A stretch of DNA of 64,000 nt from Clostridium felsineum DSM 794 (GCF_002006355.2 NZ_CP096980.1:434001-498000); one strand, 5' to 3'; shown: positions 8,101-17,676, numbered from the stretch's first letter. Program-made: numbers and translations. Notes: generated from the letters alone by a model not told the origin.

Positions 8101-10986
8101 TTGAAGTTAAATGAACTCAGAACAATGTTACTGGAAACTGCATCTAAAGCTAGAAAAGAAGAGGGAAAAGATGCTTTTGAAAAGGGTCTAGTTACCTATT
8201 TTAAAGGCAAAAGAATAGAAGATATATATCATATTTATAGTAGAGTTAAAGATAAAGTTAGACCACTAGAATTTAATACTCATATAAAAGTGAATTTAGT
8301 GACAAAACATGTAGAGGTGGAATGTACTTGTGATGAATTTAAAGAATTTAAGTCAAAGGGATATACATTAAAATGTGGTCATATAACGGCTACTATGTAT
8401 AAATTTATTAGTCTCCTACCAAGGTCTACTTCTGAAAAAAATATTAAGAAAGATACAGCATTAGAAAGTGAAAGGTTACTCAAACTTATTAGAAAAAAAG
8501 GAAATGAGGCTGAATATTATGAACTTTATAAGGGCTTTAAAGAAAAAAAGCTCATACTTCAGCCTAATGAGTTAAGAGGATTTTTAGATAAAGTAAAAAG
8601 TAAAAAGCTTAAATTTAAGTTTGATTATATAGAATTTGTAGTACCTATTTTACATAAAGATTTGCCATTAACCTTTAATTTAAAGGAAAGAAATAACTCT
8701 ATAAGTTTAACAACTCATAAGAGGCTCCCAATATCCTTAAATTCTAATAACGATGTTTACTATTTTAAGGATGAGCTTTATTTACCTTCGAAGGATCAAA
8801 TCGAAAAATATATTAATATTCAAGATAAATTAGAGAGCTTTAAAGAGATTATATATAGGAAGGATATAGAAAATTATATAAAGTTAGTTTCATATTTGGG
8901 CAGTATTTCTAAGGACATTAATATCAATGAAGGACTTAAAAATTTTGCGTCAAGCATGCTGCGATGTGAATTTTTTGTATATGAAGAAAAAGATAAAATT
9001 TATTGTGACGTACTCTTAAAGTATGGCAATATAAAAATAAATATATTAAATAAGAAACACAATGTTTTAAGGGATTACAAAGAAGAAGAAAAACTTATTA
9101 TGAAAATTGAAAAAAATAGTTTTATTAAGTGTGATAACAGATTTATGTTTATAGGTAAGGATGAAGAACTATTTAATATATTAAAAGGGAATGAAAACAG
9201 TATTTGTTCTTTAGGTAAGGTTACCTTAGGAAAGGAACTTAAAGATTTAAAAATATATAATTCTAAATTTATTAAAGCTGATTTATATAAAAAAGATGGA
9301 TATTATGATTTCTCCTACAATATATGTGAAATAGATAGAGAAGAGTTACGCGAAGTATTTGAAGCTTATAAGGATAAAAAGAAATTTTATAAGACAAAGG
9401 GAAGAAATTTTTTAGATTTTCAAGATGAAGGAATGAAAAGCTTTCTTAATATGGTTGAAGTATTAAAAATAAATGAAGCTTCAGATTACGGCCAGCTTCA
9501 TTTAGAAGAAAGTAAGGCTTTATATGTTTACGGGAATATAAAAAACAATGGATTAGCTTTAATAAAGGATTTTGATGAGCTTGAAAATAAGCTAAATAAT
9601 ATAAGTAGTACTAATATAGAAGTATCTGAGGATTTTAATGGTACACTTAGAGAATATCAGGTTAAAGGTTTTAGGTGGTTTAAAGCTTTAAGTGACTTGG
9701 GTTTTGGAGGGGTGTTAGCTGATGAAATGGGACTTGGAAAAACAATTCAAGCTATAGCATTTCTATTAGCAAATAAGGATAAGAGAAGCTTTATTGTTTG
9801 TCCAACATCGTTAATTTATAATTGGAAAGAAGAAATTTTAAAGTTTGCACCTAAATTAAAGGTCTTAATATTGCACGGTGCAAATAGAAAAAAAGAAATG
9901 AAAAGTATAAAGGACTATGAAGTTATTATAACAACCTATGGAACTTTAAGAATGGATATAGAATTTTATTATAACATTATTTTCGATTATTTTATTATTG
10001 ATGAAGCACAAAATATAAAGAATCCAAAAGCTCAAAATACCAAGGTTATAAAAAGAATAAAAGCAAAGACAAGGTTTGCGTTAACAGGAACACCTATTGA
10101 AAACAATTTGATAGAGCTATGGTCTATATTTGATTTTATAATGCCTGGGTATTTGTATTCCAAGGAAAAATTTGAAGAGAAATTTTATTTAGATGAGGAA
10201 AACTTAAGAAGTCTTAAACTTTTAATTGAACCTTTTATTTTAAGAAGAACTAAAAAAGAAGTAGTAGAAGAGCTGCCAGATAAAATAGAAAAGAAATTTT
10301 TAATAGAAATGACACCATCCCAAAAGGCTGTATATAGTAATTATGTAAAGAACGTAAAGGCCATGATGAAAAGTAACAAAGATGGTAAGATTGAGATATT
10401 TTCATATTTAACAAGGCTTAGGCAAATATGCCTTGATCCCTCTATTATATTTGAAGAGTATAAGGGTGGAAGTGGAAAGCTTAAAGTTGTGCTTGAAATA
10501 ATTAAAGAGCATGAAGGTAAGCTTCTTTTGTTTTCACAGTTCACTTCAGTATTAGAAAAAATTGAAGAACGCTTGAAAAAAGAAAAAATAAAATTCTGTC
10601 ATTTAGATGGTAAAACAAAACCTAAGGATAGAATTAAAATGGTCAATGAATTTAACGATGATAAGAGCATAAAAGTATTTCTAATATCACTTAAGGCTGG
10701 TGGTACAGGTCTTAACTTAACTTCGGCGAATTTGGTTATTCACTTTGATCCATGGTGGAATCCTGCGGTAGAAAATCAAGCTACAGATAGAGCTCATAGA
10801 ATTGGGCAAAAGGACGTGGTGGAGGTTATAAAATTGGTAGCCAGAGGAACTATAGAGGAAAAAATTATAGAACTTCAAGAAGATAAAAGAGAATTAATAG
10901 ATAATGTTATTACAGGAGAACTTAAAAGCAGTAAACTACTTAATGGTATTTCAAAAGAAGAGCTTATTAAATTATTTGATAGATAG
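8101..10986 (+). CDS. SWIM zinc-finger SNF2 family DEAD/DEAH helicase
   Basis: A 961-residue SWI2/SNF2 ATPase. A SWIM-type zinc motif lies near residues 75-100 (CTCDEF then CGH). The helicase N-lobe starts near residue 525 with REYQVKGFRW, Walker A DEMGLGKT, motif II DEAQ and motif III TGTPIENN. The C-lobe has HLDGKT and GGTGLNLTSAN, and ends with FDPWWNPAVENQATDRAHRIGQ-type motif VI. Related clostridial proteins are thought to remodel protein-DNA or RNA polymerase complexes (RapA-like), but the target is not known. The start is TTG at 8101: AGGAGGTG (8088-8095) lies just upstream, and the frame's GTG at 8077 would put the ribosome site inside the coding region. It is monocistronic and has terminators on both sides. 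Confidence 0.92.
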   Translation: MKLNELRTMLLETASKARKEEGKDAFEKGLVTYFKGKRIEDIYHIYSRVKDKVRPLEFNTHIKVNLVTKHVEVECTCDEFKEFKSKGYTLKCGHITATMYKFISLLPRSTSEKNIKKDTALESERLLKLIRKKGNEAEYYELYKGFKEKKLILQPNELRGFLDKVKSKKLKFKFDYIEFVVPILHKDLPLTFNLKERNNSISLTTHKRLPISLNSNNDVYYFKDELYLPSKDQIEKYINIQDKLESFKEIIYRKDIENYIKLVSYLGSISKDININEGLKNFASSMLRCEFFVYEEKDKIYCDVLLKYGNIKINILNKKHNVLRDYKEEEKLIMKIEKNSFIKCDNRFMFIGKDEELFNILKGNENSICSLGKVTLGKELKDLKIYNSKFIKADLYKKDGYYDFSYNICEIDREELREVFEAYKDKKKFYKTKGRNFLDFQDEGMKSFLNMVEVLKINEASDYGQLHLEESKALYVYGNIKNNGLALIKDFDELENKLNNISSTNIEVSEDFNGTLREYQVKGFRWFKALSDLGFGGVLADEMGLGKTIQAIAFLLANKDKRSFIVCPTSLIYNWKEEILKFAPKLKVLILHGANRKKEMKSIKDYEVIITTYGTLRMDIEFYYNIIFDYFIIDEAQNIKNPKAQNTKVIKRIKAKTRFALTGTPIENNLIELWSIFDFIMPGYLYSKEKFEEKFYLDEENLRSLKLLIEPFILRRTKKEVVEELPDKIEKKFLIEMTPSQKAVYSNYVKNVKAMMKSNKDGKIEIFSYLTRLRQICLDPSIIFEEYKGGSGKLKVVLEIIKEHEGKLLLFSQFTSVLEKIEERLKKEKIKFCHLDGKTKPKDRIKMVNEFNDDKSIKVFLISLKAGGTGLNLTSANLVIHFDPWWNPAVENQATDRAHRIGQKDVVEVIKLVARGTIEEKIIELQEDKRELIDNVITGELKSSKLLNGISKEELIKLFDR

Positions 10987-11003
10987 TGATTTGTTTTAAT
11001 TTA

Positions 11004-11044
11004 TCAAAAGCCTAAGCTTTAACTAAAAGTAATTAGGCTTTTGA
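11004..11044. terminator. Bidirectional terminator
   Basis: Perfect 12-bp stem TCAAAAGCCTAA (11004-11015) with TTAGGCTTTTGA (11033-11044) between convergent genes. Confidence 0.8.
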
Positions 11045-11053
11045 TTTATAAAT

Positions 11054-12109
11054 TTATGAATCAAAAGGAGAAGTGTTTTGAAGTTTAATTATAAAAGTTG
11101 TACCTTTATCAGGTTCACTTTCAACAGATATTTGTCCATTGCATAACTCTAATATTTTTTTTACAAGTGTAAGACCTAAACCGTTGCCTTGAACAGATCG
11201 ATCCTTATCGCTTTGGTAAAATTTATCAAAGATATGTTTTTGAGTGTCTATTGACATACCTATACCGGTGTCAGAAATTTTGATTTCAACCCAGTCAGAT
11301 AATTGATTTAGGGTTATACAAATGGTTCCGTTTTGGGGAGTGAATTTAATAGCATTACTTATTATATTAATCCATATTTGCATTAATAAATCTTCGTTAC
11401 CATAAAAAATTATAGAGTTAAGTTCAATATCAAGATTTATATTCTTTTCATTCCACTTATTTTCAAAAAATAATAAGGCATGTCGTATTTGTTCATCTAA
11501 TCTATAAGTAGTTTTTTTTACGATGATTTCTTGATTTTCAAGCTTTGATATTTTTAATATATTACTTGATAGGGTAGATAGCTGCCTGGTGCTTTCTATA
11601 ATCATTTTTGTATATTCATCATGTTCAATTTCAGATAAAGATTTATCTTGCAGCAGCGTTGCATATCCTTCTATAGACGATAATGGAGTTTTAAATTCAT
11701 GAGACACATTAGCTATAAAATCATTTCTTAACGTTTCAATACTGCTTAATTCTTGAACCATAAGATTAAAATTATTAGTCATTAAGGTTATTTCTTTAAT
11801 AAAATGATTGTTAGGAATTCTCACATTAAAATTACCCTTTGAAACTTCATTTAAGGCAGTACTTAATTTAATTATTGGAGTTAGAATTTTTCGACCAACG
11901 AATAATAATACTATTGTACTTATAAGCATACTAATAAGCAGTAGTGTAAAAAGTGGATATAAGGGGTTGGAGTTGAATAGGGTTGTATGGCCGAATGTAT
12001 TTAATGCATATATAATAAATACAACGCCTAAGAAAGAGAAAAACATGGTTGTAAATATAATAAAAGCAAAGTAAAACCAAAGCTTATAGGAATGTTTATG
12101 CTTCAACAT
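11054..12109 (-). CDS. Sensor histidine kinase (HAMP-HisKA-HATPase)
   Basis: A 351-residue membrane kinase. Two transmembrane helices (about 12-36 and 50-72) enclose only a short external loop, so it may sense within the membrane or through a partner. A HAMP linker follows (about 72-125). HisKA carries the phosphoacceptor His137 in VSHEFKTPLSS, and the ATPase domain has NAIKFTP, DTGIGM and GNGLGLTLV boxes. The gene overlaps the upstream response-regulator gene by 14 bp, so the two are translationally coupled. Divergent to the pair lies a MacB-like ABC transporter. The short sensor loop and the ABC neighbour recall the BceS-type or intramembrane-sensing arrangement for antimicrobial peptides, but that is inference. 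Confidence 0.93.
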   Translation of the reverse strand: MLKHKHSYKLWFYFAFIIFTTMFFSFLGVVFIIYALNTFGHTTLFNSNPLYPLFTLLLISMLISTIVLLFVGRKILTPIIKLSTALNEVSKGNFNVRIPNNHFIKEITLMTNNFNLMVQELSSIETLRNDFIANVSHEFKTPLSSIEGYATLLQDKSLSEIEHDEYTKMIIESTRQLSTLSSNILKISKLENQEIIVKKTTYRLDEQIRHALLFFENKWNEKNINLDIELNSIIFYGNEDLLMQIWINIISNAIKFTPQNGTICITLNQLSDWVEIKISDTGIGMSIDTQKHIFDKFYQSDKDRSVQGNGLGLTLVKKILELCNGQISVESEPDKGTTFIIKLQNTSPFDS

Positions 12110-12776
12110 TTTTTACCACCTTATAACCAAGACCTCTTACTGTGACAATTTCGAAATCCGTACAATCCTTTAAGCGTTCACGAAGCCTATTAATATGAAC
12201 ATCTACTGTTCTTTCATCAGAATCTGAATACATTCCCCAGATTTCATCCATAAGTTGTTGACGAGTGAATATTTTATTAGGATATGAAATGAGTTTATAT
12301 ATGAGGTTAAATTCCTTTTGCGGAATAAGCATATCCTTTTCGTCAAAAGAAATAGTCAAAGCATCGTAGTTTAAAGTGGTTTTTCCACAAGTTATTTTTC
12401 TTTCATGGGCTATTTTTGCACGTCTTAACAGAGCGCCTACACGCAAAATCATTTCATGCACATCTATGGGTTTTACCATATAATCATCAATTCCAATGAG
12501 AAAAGCCTTACGTTTATCAACAAATTGTTCTTTTGCAGTTATTATAAGTATAGGAAGGTTATAATTTGAATCCCTTAAGTTTTTGGTGAGTTCATAGCCA
12601 TCCATATTTGGCATCATAATATCAGATATAATTAAATCAATATATTCTTTATCTAAAATTTCAAGTGCAGTTACTCCATTATTAGCCGAAACTGCATGAT
12701 ATCCATTCCTTTCAAGAACTGTACAAAATAATTTCCTTAGTTTATCATCGTCTTCAACAACAAGTATATTGAACAT
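12096..12776 (-). CDS. OmpR/PhoB family response regulator
   Basis: A 226-residue regulator. The receiver domain (about 1-115) has the acidic pair D9/D10, phosphoacceptor Asp52 in ISDIMMPNMDG, Thr80 and Lys102 in MVKPI. The C-terminal winged-helix DNA-binding domain (about 125-225) ends in TVDVHINRLRERLKD and TVRGLGYKV, typical of OmpR. The start at 12776 follows GGAGG with 7-base spacing; the longer frame from 12815 has no better site. It is co-transcribed with the kinase. A 15-bp element found 13 bp upstream of the -10 boxes of both this gene and the divergent ABC gene is the likely binding site. Confidence 0.94.
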   Translation of the reverse strand: MFNILVVEDDDKLRKLFCTVLERNGYHAVSANNGVTALEILDKEYIDLIISDIMMPNMDGYELTKNLRDSNYNLPILIITAKEQFVDKRKAFLIGIDDYMVKPIDVHEMILRVGALLRRAKIAHERKITCGKTTLNYDALTISFDEKDMLIPQKEFNLIYKLISYPNKIFTRQQLMDEIWGMYSDSDERTVDVHINRLRERLKDCTDFEIVTVRGLGYKVVKNVEA

Positions 12777-12806
12777 CAGACTTCCTCCTTTATTCTTAAT
12801 AGAGCT

Positions 12807-12841
12807 ATTATACACTAGAATTAATAACTAAATATAAACTT
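12807..12841 (-). promoter_or_regulatory. Response-regulator promoter with putative operator
   Basis: On the minus strand, TATAAT (12812-12807) is preceded 13 bp upstream by AGTTTATATTTAGTT (12840-12826). The -35 position is poor, as expected for an activated promoter. The same 15-mer at the same distance lies in the divergent ABC promoter. Confidence 0.65.
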
Positions 12842-12844
12842 AAG

Positions 12845-13207
12845 CATAATGTAAGAATTTTAGTGCGTTATATATAAACGCATAAATGCTAATACATTCT
12901 GATTCATAAAAGATTCTAAGGTCGAAGCTCTTTAGTAGGAATATTTTATGATCCATAATGCAAGAATTTTAGTGCGTTATATATATATAAACGCATAAAT
13001 GCTAATACATTCTGATTCATAAAAGATTTTAAGGTTGAACCTCTTTAGCAGGAATATTTTATGATCCATAATGCAAGAATTTTAGTGCGTTATATATAAA
13101 CGCATAAATGCTAATACATTCTGATTCATAAAAGATTCTAAGGTCGAACCTCTTTAGCAGGAATATTTTATGATCCATAATGTAAGAAATTTAGTGCGTT
13201 ATATATA
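12845..13207. repeat. Tandem array, 3.3 copies of a 109-bp unit
   Basis: Copies start with CATAATG at 12845, 12954, 13067 and 13176. The first and third are 109 bp, the second is 113 bp (an extra ATAT), and the fourth is a 32-bp partial. Copies differ at only a few positions. Each contains GCGTTATATATAAACGC (a near-palindrome) and a hairpin-forming part in which TCATAAAA pairs with TTTTATGA around an inner AGGTCGAACCT. The array starts 4 bp beyond one promoter element and ends where the other begins. I see no convincing coding potential. It is not a CRISPR: the units are contiguous, with no spacers. Confidence 0.95.
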
Positions 13208-13240
13208 GTTTATATTTAGTTTATATTAGAATGATATACT
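13207..13240 (+). promoter_or_regulatory. ABC transporter promoter with putative operator
   Basis: AGTTTATATTTAGTT at 13207-13221 contains the first of two direct TTTATATT repeats (13209-13216 and 13220-13227, 11 bp apart). The -10 TATACT is at 13235-13240. Direct repeats at about 11 bp are typical of OmpR-family binding sites. Confidence 0.65.
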
Positions 13241-13285
13241 CCATTTTATAAATTATTTAAAGGAATACTAAGGAGGTACAAATAA

Positions 13286-15667
13286 ATGCTTCAATTGAAA
13301 AATGTGGCCAAAAGCTATGTCACTGGAGACTTTACACAAGTTGCACTTAATAAAGTTAGTCTTAATTTTAGAAAAAGTGAATTTGTAGCAATTCTTGGGC
13401 AAAGTGGTTCTGGTAAGACTACGCTTTTGAATGTAATTGGTGGTCTTGATAAGTATGATAGTGGAGATTTAATTATAAATGGGCAGTCTACAAAGAACTT
13501 TAAAGATAAGGATTGGGATGCTTACAGGAATAACAGTGTGGGTTTTATATTCCAGAGTTATAATTTAATTTCTCATTTAAGTATTGTAGATAATGTGGAG
13601 ATGGGAATGACTTTAAGTGGTGTTTCTAGCAGTGTAAAGCATAAGAATGCAGTAGAGGCACTAGAAAGAGTGGGTTTAAAGGATCATTTGCATAAGAAAC
13701 CAAATCAGTTATCAGGTGGACAGATGCAAAGGGTAGCAATTGCTAGAGCATTAGCTAATGATCCGGATATCATCTTAGCAGATGAGCCTACAGGAGCATT
13801 AGATACTGAAACAAGCGAACAAATAATGGAGCTTATCAAAGAAATAGCTAAGGACAAGCTTGTTATTATGGTTACTCACAATCCTGAATTAGCTTATAAG
13901 TATGCAAATAGAATTGTTAATTTTTCAGATGGAAATATAAAATCAGATAGTAATCCTTTTGACAGTGAGGAAGTTTTAGAAGGTTATAAACTAAAAAAGA
14001 CAAGTATGAGTTTTGTTACAGCTTTAAAGCTATCAGGAAAAAATATTTTGACAAAGAAATGGCGTACAGCAATTATTTCCTTTGCTTCTAGTATTGGTAT
14101 TATTGGAATTGCACTTGTTTTAGCTTTGTCCAATGGCTTTAATAAGCAGATTAGTAGCTTTGAAACTGATACAATGTCAAATTATCCAATAACTATTGAT
14201 AAAACAGCAATGAATCTTCAAATGTCTAAACCGTCGTCTGAAAAGGTGAATTTAAAGAAATATACAGGAAAGAAAAATATATACTCGTACGATTCATCTA
14301 AAGATAATCAGGCGCATACTAATGATATAACACAAAAATATATAGATTATTTAAATAAGATGGACAAATCTCTTTTAGATGGAGTTACCTATACAAGAAG
14401 TATCAATATGAATATTTTAAAATTGAATGCAGATAAGGCTACGTTGCTTAATACTTCAAAGGTTAATTTTCAAACCTTCCCAAGTAACCCTGATAAGATA
14501 GAAAGTAATTATCTTAAAGAAAATTATGATTTACTTGATGGTAGTTATTCAAGTAATAAGACAGACCTTATGCTTGTAGTTGATGAGTATAATAGACTTG
14601 ATACTTCAATGCTTAAGGAACTAGGGATTGATACTCCAGACGGAAAAAGTATTAATTTTAAAGACATAATTGGAAAACAATATAAGCTTATTATGAACAA
14701 TGATTATTACGTAAAAACAGGAAATATTTATACAGTTAATGGTGCTGCTACAGATTTATCTAAGCTTTATAACAGTGACAAAGCAGTAACTTTAAAAATT
14801 TCTGGAATAGTTAGAGCAAAAGAAAGTTCAAAAGCAGCTTCTCTTTCTTCAGGAATTGCATATTCTGATGAGTTGGCTCAACATTTTATCAATGATGCTG
14901 TTAACTCAGAAGTAGTAAAGGCTCAGCAAGGCGCAGATTATAATGTACTAACAGGTGGTATGTTAGCTACTGATTCTACAAAGGCAAGCCAAGCTAATAG
15001 TATGAAGCCAGGAATGAATGCAGGTATGGGAAGCGGAAGCATGAGTGCAAATATTGCACCAGAAACTAAAGATAGTGTTCTTGCATCCCTTGGAGCAACA
15101 AGTATTCCTAAATCTATTGCATTATATCCAAAGAACTTTGAAGCAAAGAAAAGTATAAAAACTTACTTAGATAAATGGAACAAAGGACTTAAAGAAAAAG
15201 ATAAAATAGAATATAGTGATTTGTCAGCTACTATGACAAGCTTAACTGGTGGAATTATGAATGGAATTACCCTTGTACTTGTTGCCTTTGCAGCTATATC
15301 ACTTGTAGTTTCCATGATTATGATAAGTATTATTATCTATATTTCAGTTCTAGAAAGAACAAAAGAAATAGGAATCTTACGTGCATTAGGAGCAAGAAAA
15401 AAAGATGTTTCACGTGTATTTAATGCAGAAACGTTTATTATAGGTGCGTGCTCTGGATTAATGGGAATAGGCATTGCGTATCTACTTACAATACCAGCTA
15501 ACTCAATAATTTATAGTGCTACAGAGCTTAAAAACGTGGCACAGCTTAAACCATCACATGCAATTACCCTTGTTATAGTAAGTGTAGTACTTACTATGAT
15601 TGCAGGAATTATTCCAGCAAGGATGGCAGCTAAAAAAGATCCAGTGGAAGCACTCAGAAGTGAGTAA
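13286..15667 (+). CDS. MacB-like ABC transporter, fused ATPase-permease
   Basis: A 793-residue single-chain half transporter. The ATPase domain (1-225) shows Walker A GQSGSGKTT (38-46), the signature LSGGQMQR near 143 and Walker B with DEPTGALD near 167. A linker leads to the first transmembrane helix (about 265-287), then a large extracellular region of about 360 residues, and three C-terminal helices of the FtsX fold (about 655-790), with the ERTKEIGILRALGA motif. This is the MacB/LolCDE-type mechanotransmission architecture, used for peptide or lipoprotein handling rather than classical import. AGGAGG lies 9 bases before the ATG. The adjacent divergent two-component system and the shared operator suggest that the system controls this gene, perhaps in peptide antibiotic resistance. 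Confidence 0.92.
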   Translation: MLQLKNVAKSYVTGDFTQVALNKVSLNFRKSEFVAILGQSGSGKTTLLNVIGGLDKYDSGDLIINGQSTKNFKDKDWDAYRNNSVGFIFQSYNLISHLSIVDNVEMGMTLSGVSSSVKHKNAVEALERVGLKDHLHKKPNQLSGGQMQRVAIARALANDPDIILADEPTGALDTETSEQIMELIKEIAKDKLVIMVTHNPELAYKYANRIVNFSDGNIKSDSNPFDSEEVLEGYKLKKTSMSFVTALKLSGKNILTKKWRTAIISFASSIGIIGIALVLALSNGFNKQISSFETDTMSNYPITIDKTAMNLQMSKPSSEKVNLKKYTGKKNIYSYDSSKDNQAHTNDITQKYIDYLNKMDKSLLDGVTYTRSINMNILKLNADKATLLNTSKVNFQTFPSNPDKIESNYLKENYDLLDGSYSSNKTDLMLVVDEYNRLDTSMLKELGIDTPDGKSINFKDIIGKQYKLIMNNDYYVKTGNIYTVNGAATDLSKLYNSDKAVTLKISGIVRAKESSKAASLSSGIAYSDELAQHFINDAVNSEVVKAQQGADYNVLTGGMLATDSTKASQANSMKPGMNAGMGSGSMSANIAPETKDSVLASLGATSIPKSIALYPKNFEAKKSIKTYLDKWNKGLKEKDKIEYSDLSATMTSLTGGIMNGITLVLVAFAAISLVVSMIMISIIIYISVLERTKEIGILRALGARKKDVSRVFNAETFIIGACSGLMGIGIAYLLTIPANSIIYSATELKNVAQLKPSHAITLVIVSVVLTMIAGIIPARMAAKKDPVEALRSE

Positions 15668-15703
15668 ATAAACAAATCATAAAAAATATCCACAATTGAA
15701 ATT

Positions 15704-15750
15704 AATAATCCACAATAATGGAGCGAAAATCACTCTAATTGTGGATTATT
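15704..15750. terminator. Bidirectional terminator
   Basis: AATAATCCACAAT (15704-15716) pairs with ATTGTGGATTATT (15738-15750), followed by T6 on the plus strand. It overlaps the last codons of the convergent GNAT gene. Confidence 0.85.
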
Positions 15751-16242
15751 TTTTAAGTTTAGTATATAAGAAAATCCTTTAGCTGTCTTTTTATATTTTT
15801 TGAACCCAACTTTTTCAAAGGTTTTCTGAGAGCCTATATTGTAGTGATATATTTCGTTAACATATATTTTATCATAACCGAGGAATTTAGCTCTTTTAGC
15901 TAATGTTAGTATGACCCTAAAACCAATTCCCTTATGCCTATAATTTTTATTGCCTATAACTATGGGCATGTCTTCTTTAGAGAAAGTCACGTCACCTATT
16001 GGTATATATTTATTTTCAACTTTAAATTCAATGAAATATAGTTCCCCCTTATTATTTAAGTAATAGTACATTCGCTTGAGTTTTGCTTCATCGTAGGGTG
16101 TCTTTTTACCATCAACTAGTATCAACGTTTCTAAGTCCTGATACCATTCTAGAGCAAAATCATATTTATCGTGAAATTTTGCTAAACGAAGGATTTCATC
16201 AATGTAAATATAATCAGGTTGAGGAAATACTGAAATGTTCAT
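15730..16242 (-). CDS. GNAT family N-acetyltransferase
   Basis: 170 residues. The acetyl-CoA binding loop of the Gcn5-related fold is seen as YRHKGIGFRVILTLAKRA near residues 97-114, followed by YVNEIYHYNIGSQKTFEKVGF, the usual beta-6/beta-7 pattern with the conserved N-x-x-S-x-x-x-F-E-K-x-G-F core. The N-terminal half (EWYQDLETLILVDG) is more divergent and gives no clue to the substrate, which could be a small molecule, an antibiotic or a protein N-terminus. AGGAGG lies 6 bases before the ATG. It is monocistronic; its stop lies inside the shared terminator with the ABC gene. Confidence 0.88.
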   Translation of the reverse strand: MNISVFPQPDYIYIDEILRLAKFHDKYDFALEWYQDLETLILVDGKKTPYDEAKLKRMYYYLNNKGELYFIEFKVENKYIPIGDVTFSKEDMPIVIGNKNYRHKGIGFRVILTLAKRAKFLGYDKIYVNEIYHYNIGSQKTFEKVGFKKYKKTAKGFSYILNLKNNPQLE

Positions 16243-16351
16243 AAGAACCTCCTAGTTTTATTTATTATGTAATTTTATAAACAGTTATAATAACCTTTAT
16301 ACAAAGTTTAATATTAATACTAATTTTATAAACTTATGTATAATATTATCA

Positions 16352-17213
16352 GAGTATATTGCTTATAAATCAACAAAAGTAGAAATAAAATGTTTAATTA
16401 TTCATGAACTTTCACGTTTTAAGCATAAGGACATTATTATGAATTGGATATCAATTATTTGAATTTTAATGTAAGGTGTTAGAAAGTCTCGATAGTGAAT
16501 AAATCACATATAAAAAGGAGAATAATTATGATTTCTAAATTTAAGAAAAGAACAATAGTAGGAGTATTAGTAGTGGCTGCTGTAGGTGCAGGTGTTTTAA
16601 TAAATGAAAAAAATTAGGGGTGGACAGCAATAAAACAGTTGAAACAAAAACGAACACAAAGATTACAAATAAAGAAGCTGTTTCAAAAAGAGATACCATT
16701 TCCCAAAAGGATATTGATAAAAAAGATAGTAAGGTAGTGCTGAAAACTACTAATCCAGATGAAAAACAAACAAATACAGTAACTAGTAAAAAGCTAAATG
16801 TAGCGCAAAATAATACGAAGAAGAAGAAAAATAGAACAGCATCAATAGGAAGTAATATTAATAGAAATACATTACCAAATAGTGAAAGTAGTAAATTTAC
16901 AACTAGGAATTCTACTAAAACTAATCAAAATGAATATGCGGCTCAGCAAGCAGCAATTGCAACTATAAATTATGAAGAAAATTCAAGTAAAATATCATCT
17001 GTTAAAGAAAGTCAAGGCGGTGATGGTTACGCTAACTTTTCTGATGGAGATATAGGCGCTACTGTATTTACTAATACTGTAACAAAAAACGGTAAAGAAT
17101 GTTATACTATTCGTTTAGGTAGCAAATCAATGAGAGCCAACGGTGGCACAGGAACTATAGATATTTTATATGTTGCAAGGATGGGACTGTATATCGTAAT
17201 AATTAAAATATAA
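16352..17213 (+). pseudogene. Decayed tandem copy of the BlaR1-like M56 gene
   Basis: This stretch aligns to the intact gene at 18066-19688. The first part (16352-16461) matches the zinc protease core, but the motif reads HELSR rather than HELSH and a TGA follows shortly. About 165 bp present in the intact copy is then missing. The alignment resumes near 16465 through a conserved AAGGAG and ATG (16528), the fourth membrane helix, a one-base deletion near 16610-16618, the serine/threonine/lysine-rich linker and the C-terminal sensor domain, with a second one-base deletion near 17177 that replaces the C-terminus. The frame at 16620-17213 is still open and could be mistaken for a gene. Its terminator and some downstream sequence are also duplicated. 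Confidence 0.9.
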
Positions 17214-17225
17214 TACGAAGAAAAG

Positions 17226-17258
17226 CTGTCACATTAAAAATAGTGTGACAGTTTTTTT
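17226..17258 (+). terminator. Terminator of the decayed copy
   Basis: CTGTCACA (17226-17233) pairs with TGTGACAG (17244-17251), followed by seven T. It is the counterpart of the terminator at 19709-19741. Confidence 0.85.
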
Positions 17259-17605
17259 AAAAGAAATATTGGTAGTACATATTTAAACACATATAATTTA
17301 TTATAAAATTTAAAATTGGATGTAATTGGGATCAATGAGTAAAATTCATTGGTCATTTTCTTATTAGAATAAAATAGGTCAAAATAAGAGTGTCAGTTAC
17401 ACATGATATACAGAGATTCAATTTATTTTCCATATACAACTTGTTTGAATATTTAAGTAAATTATGATTTTTCCAATCAGTAGATAATAATTCGCTAAAT
17501 ACTCATAACAACCTTTCAGTTTTATAGCGATTTTTCAAATATTAAAAGTAATAATTTTCTTTAAGGATAAATGACCCTGATGATGAAAAATATTCATTTT
17601 TTGTA
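17259..17605. other. Gene-free stretch with duplicated flank
   Basis: No coding potential is seen. ATATTGGTAGTACATATTTAA near 17266-17287 recurs near 19750-19771 after the intact gene, marking the tandem duplication. The rest is AT-rich with no structure I can support. Confidence 0.7.
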
Positions 17606-17656
17606 TTGACAAAATAGGACTACAAGTGTAGTCTATAGATATGGATTACACTTGTA
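17606..17656 (+). promoter_or_regulatory. BlaI-type promoter with two TACA-N2-TGTA operators
   Basis: The -35 TTGACA is at 17606-17611. Operator 1, GACTACAAGTGTAGTC (17618-17633), is a 16-bp dyad with 7-bp arms. Operator 2 has its core TACACTTGTA at 17647-17656. Their centres are 26 bp apart. TACA/TGTA half-sites are the known recognition feature of BlaI and MecI repressors. The -10 is uncertain (TATAGA at 17634 gives a long spacer). Confidence 0.85.
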
Positions 17657-17676
17657 GGTGAAAGGAGTGAAGTTAT

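Noticed and set aside
12845..13207. CRISPR array
   Set aside because: The repeats are 109 bp, contiguous and without unique spacers, and no cas gene is near.
16620..17213. Independent 197-residue protein gene
   Set aside because: It aligns with the linker and sensor part of the gene at 18066-19688, begins just after a one-base deletion, and has a second frameshift near its end; it is part of a pseudogene.
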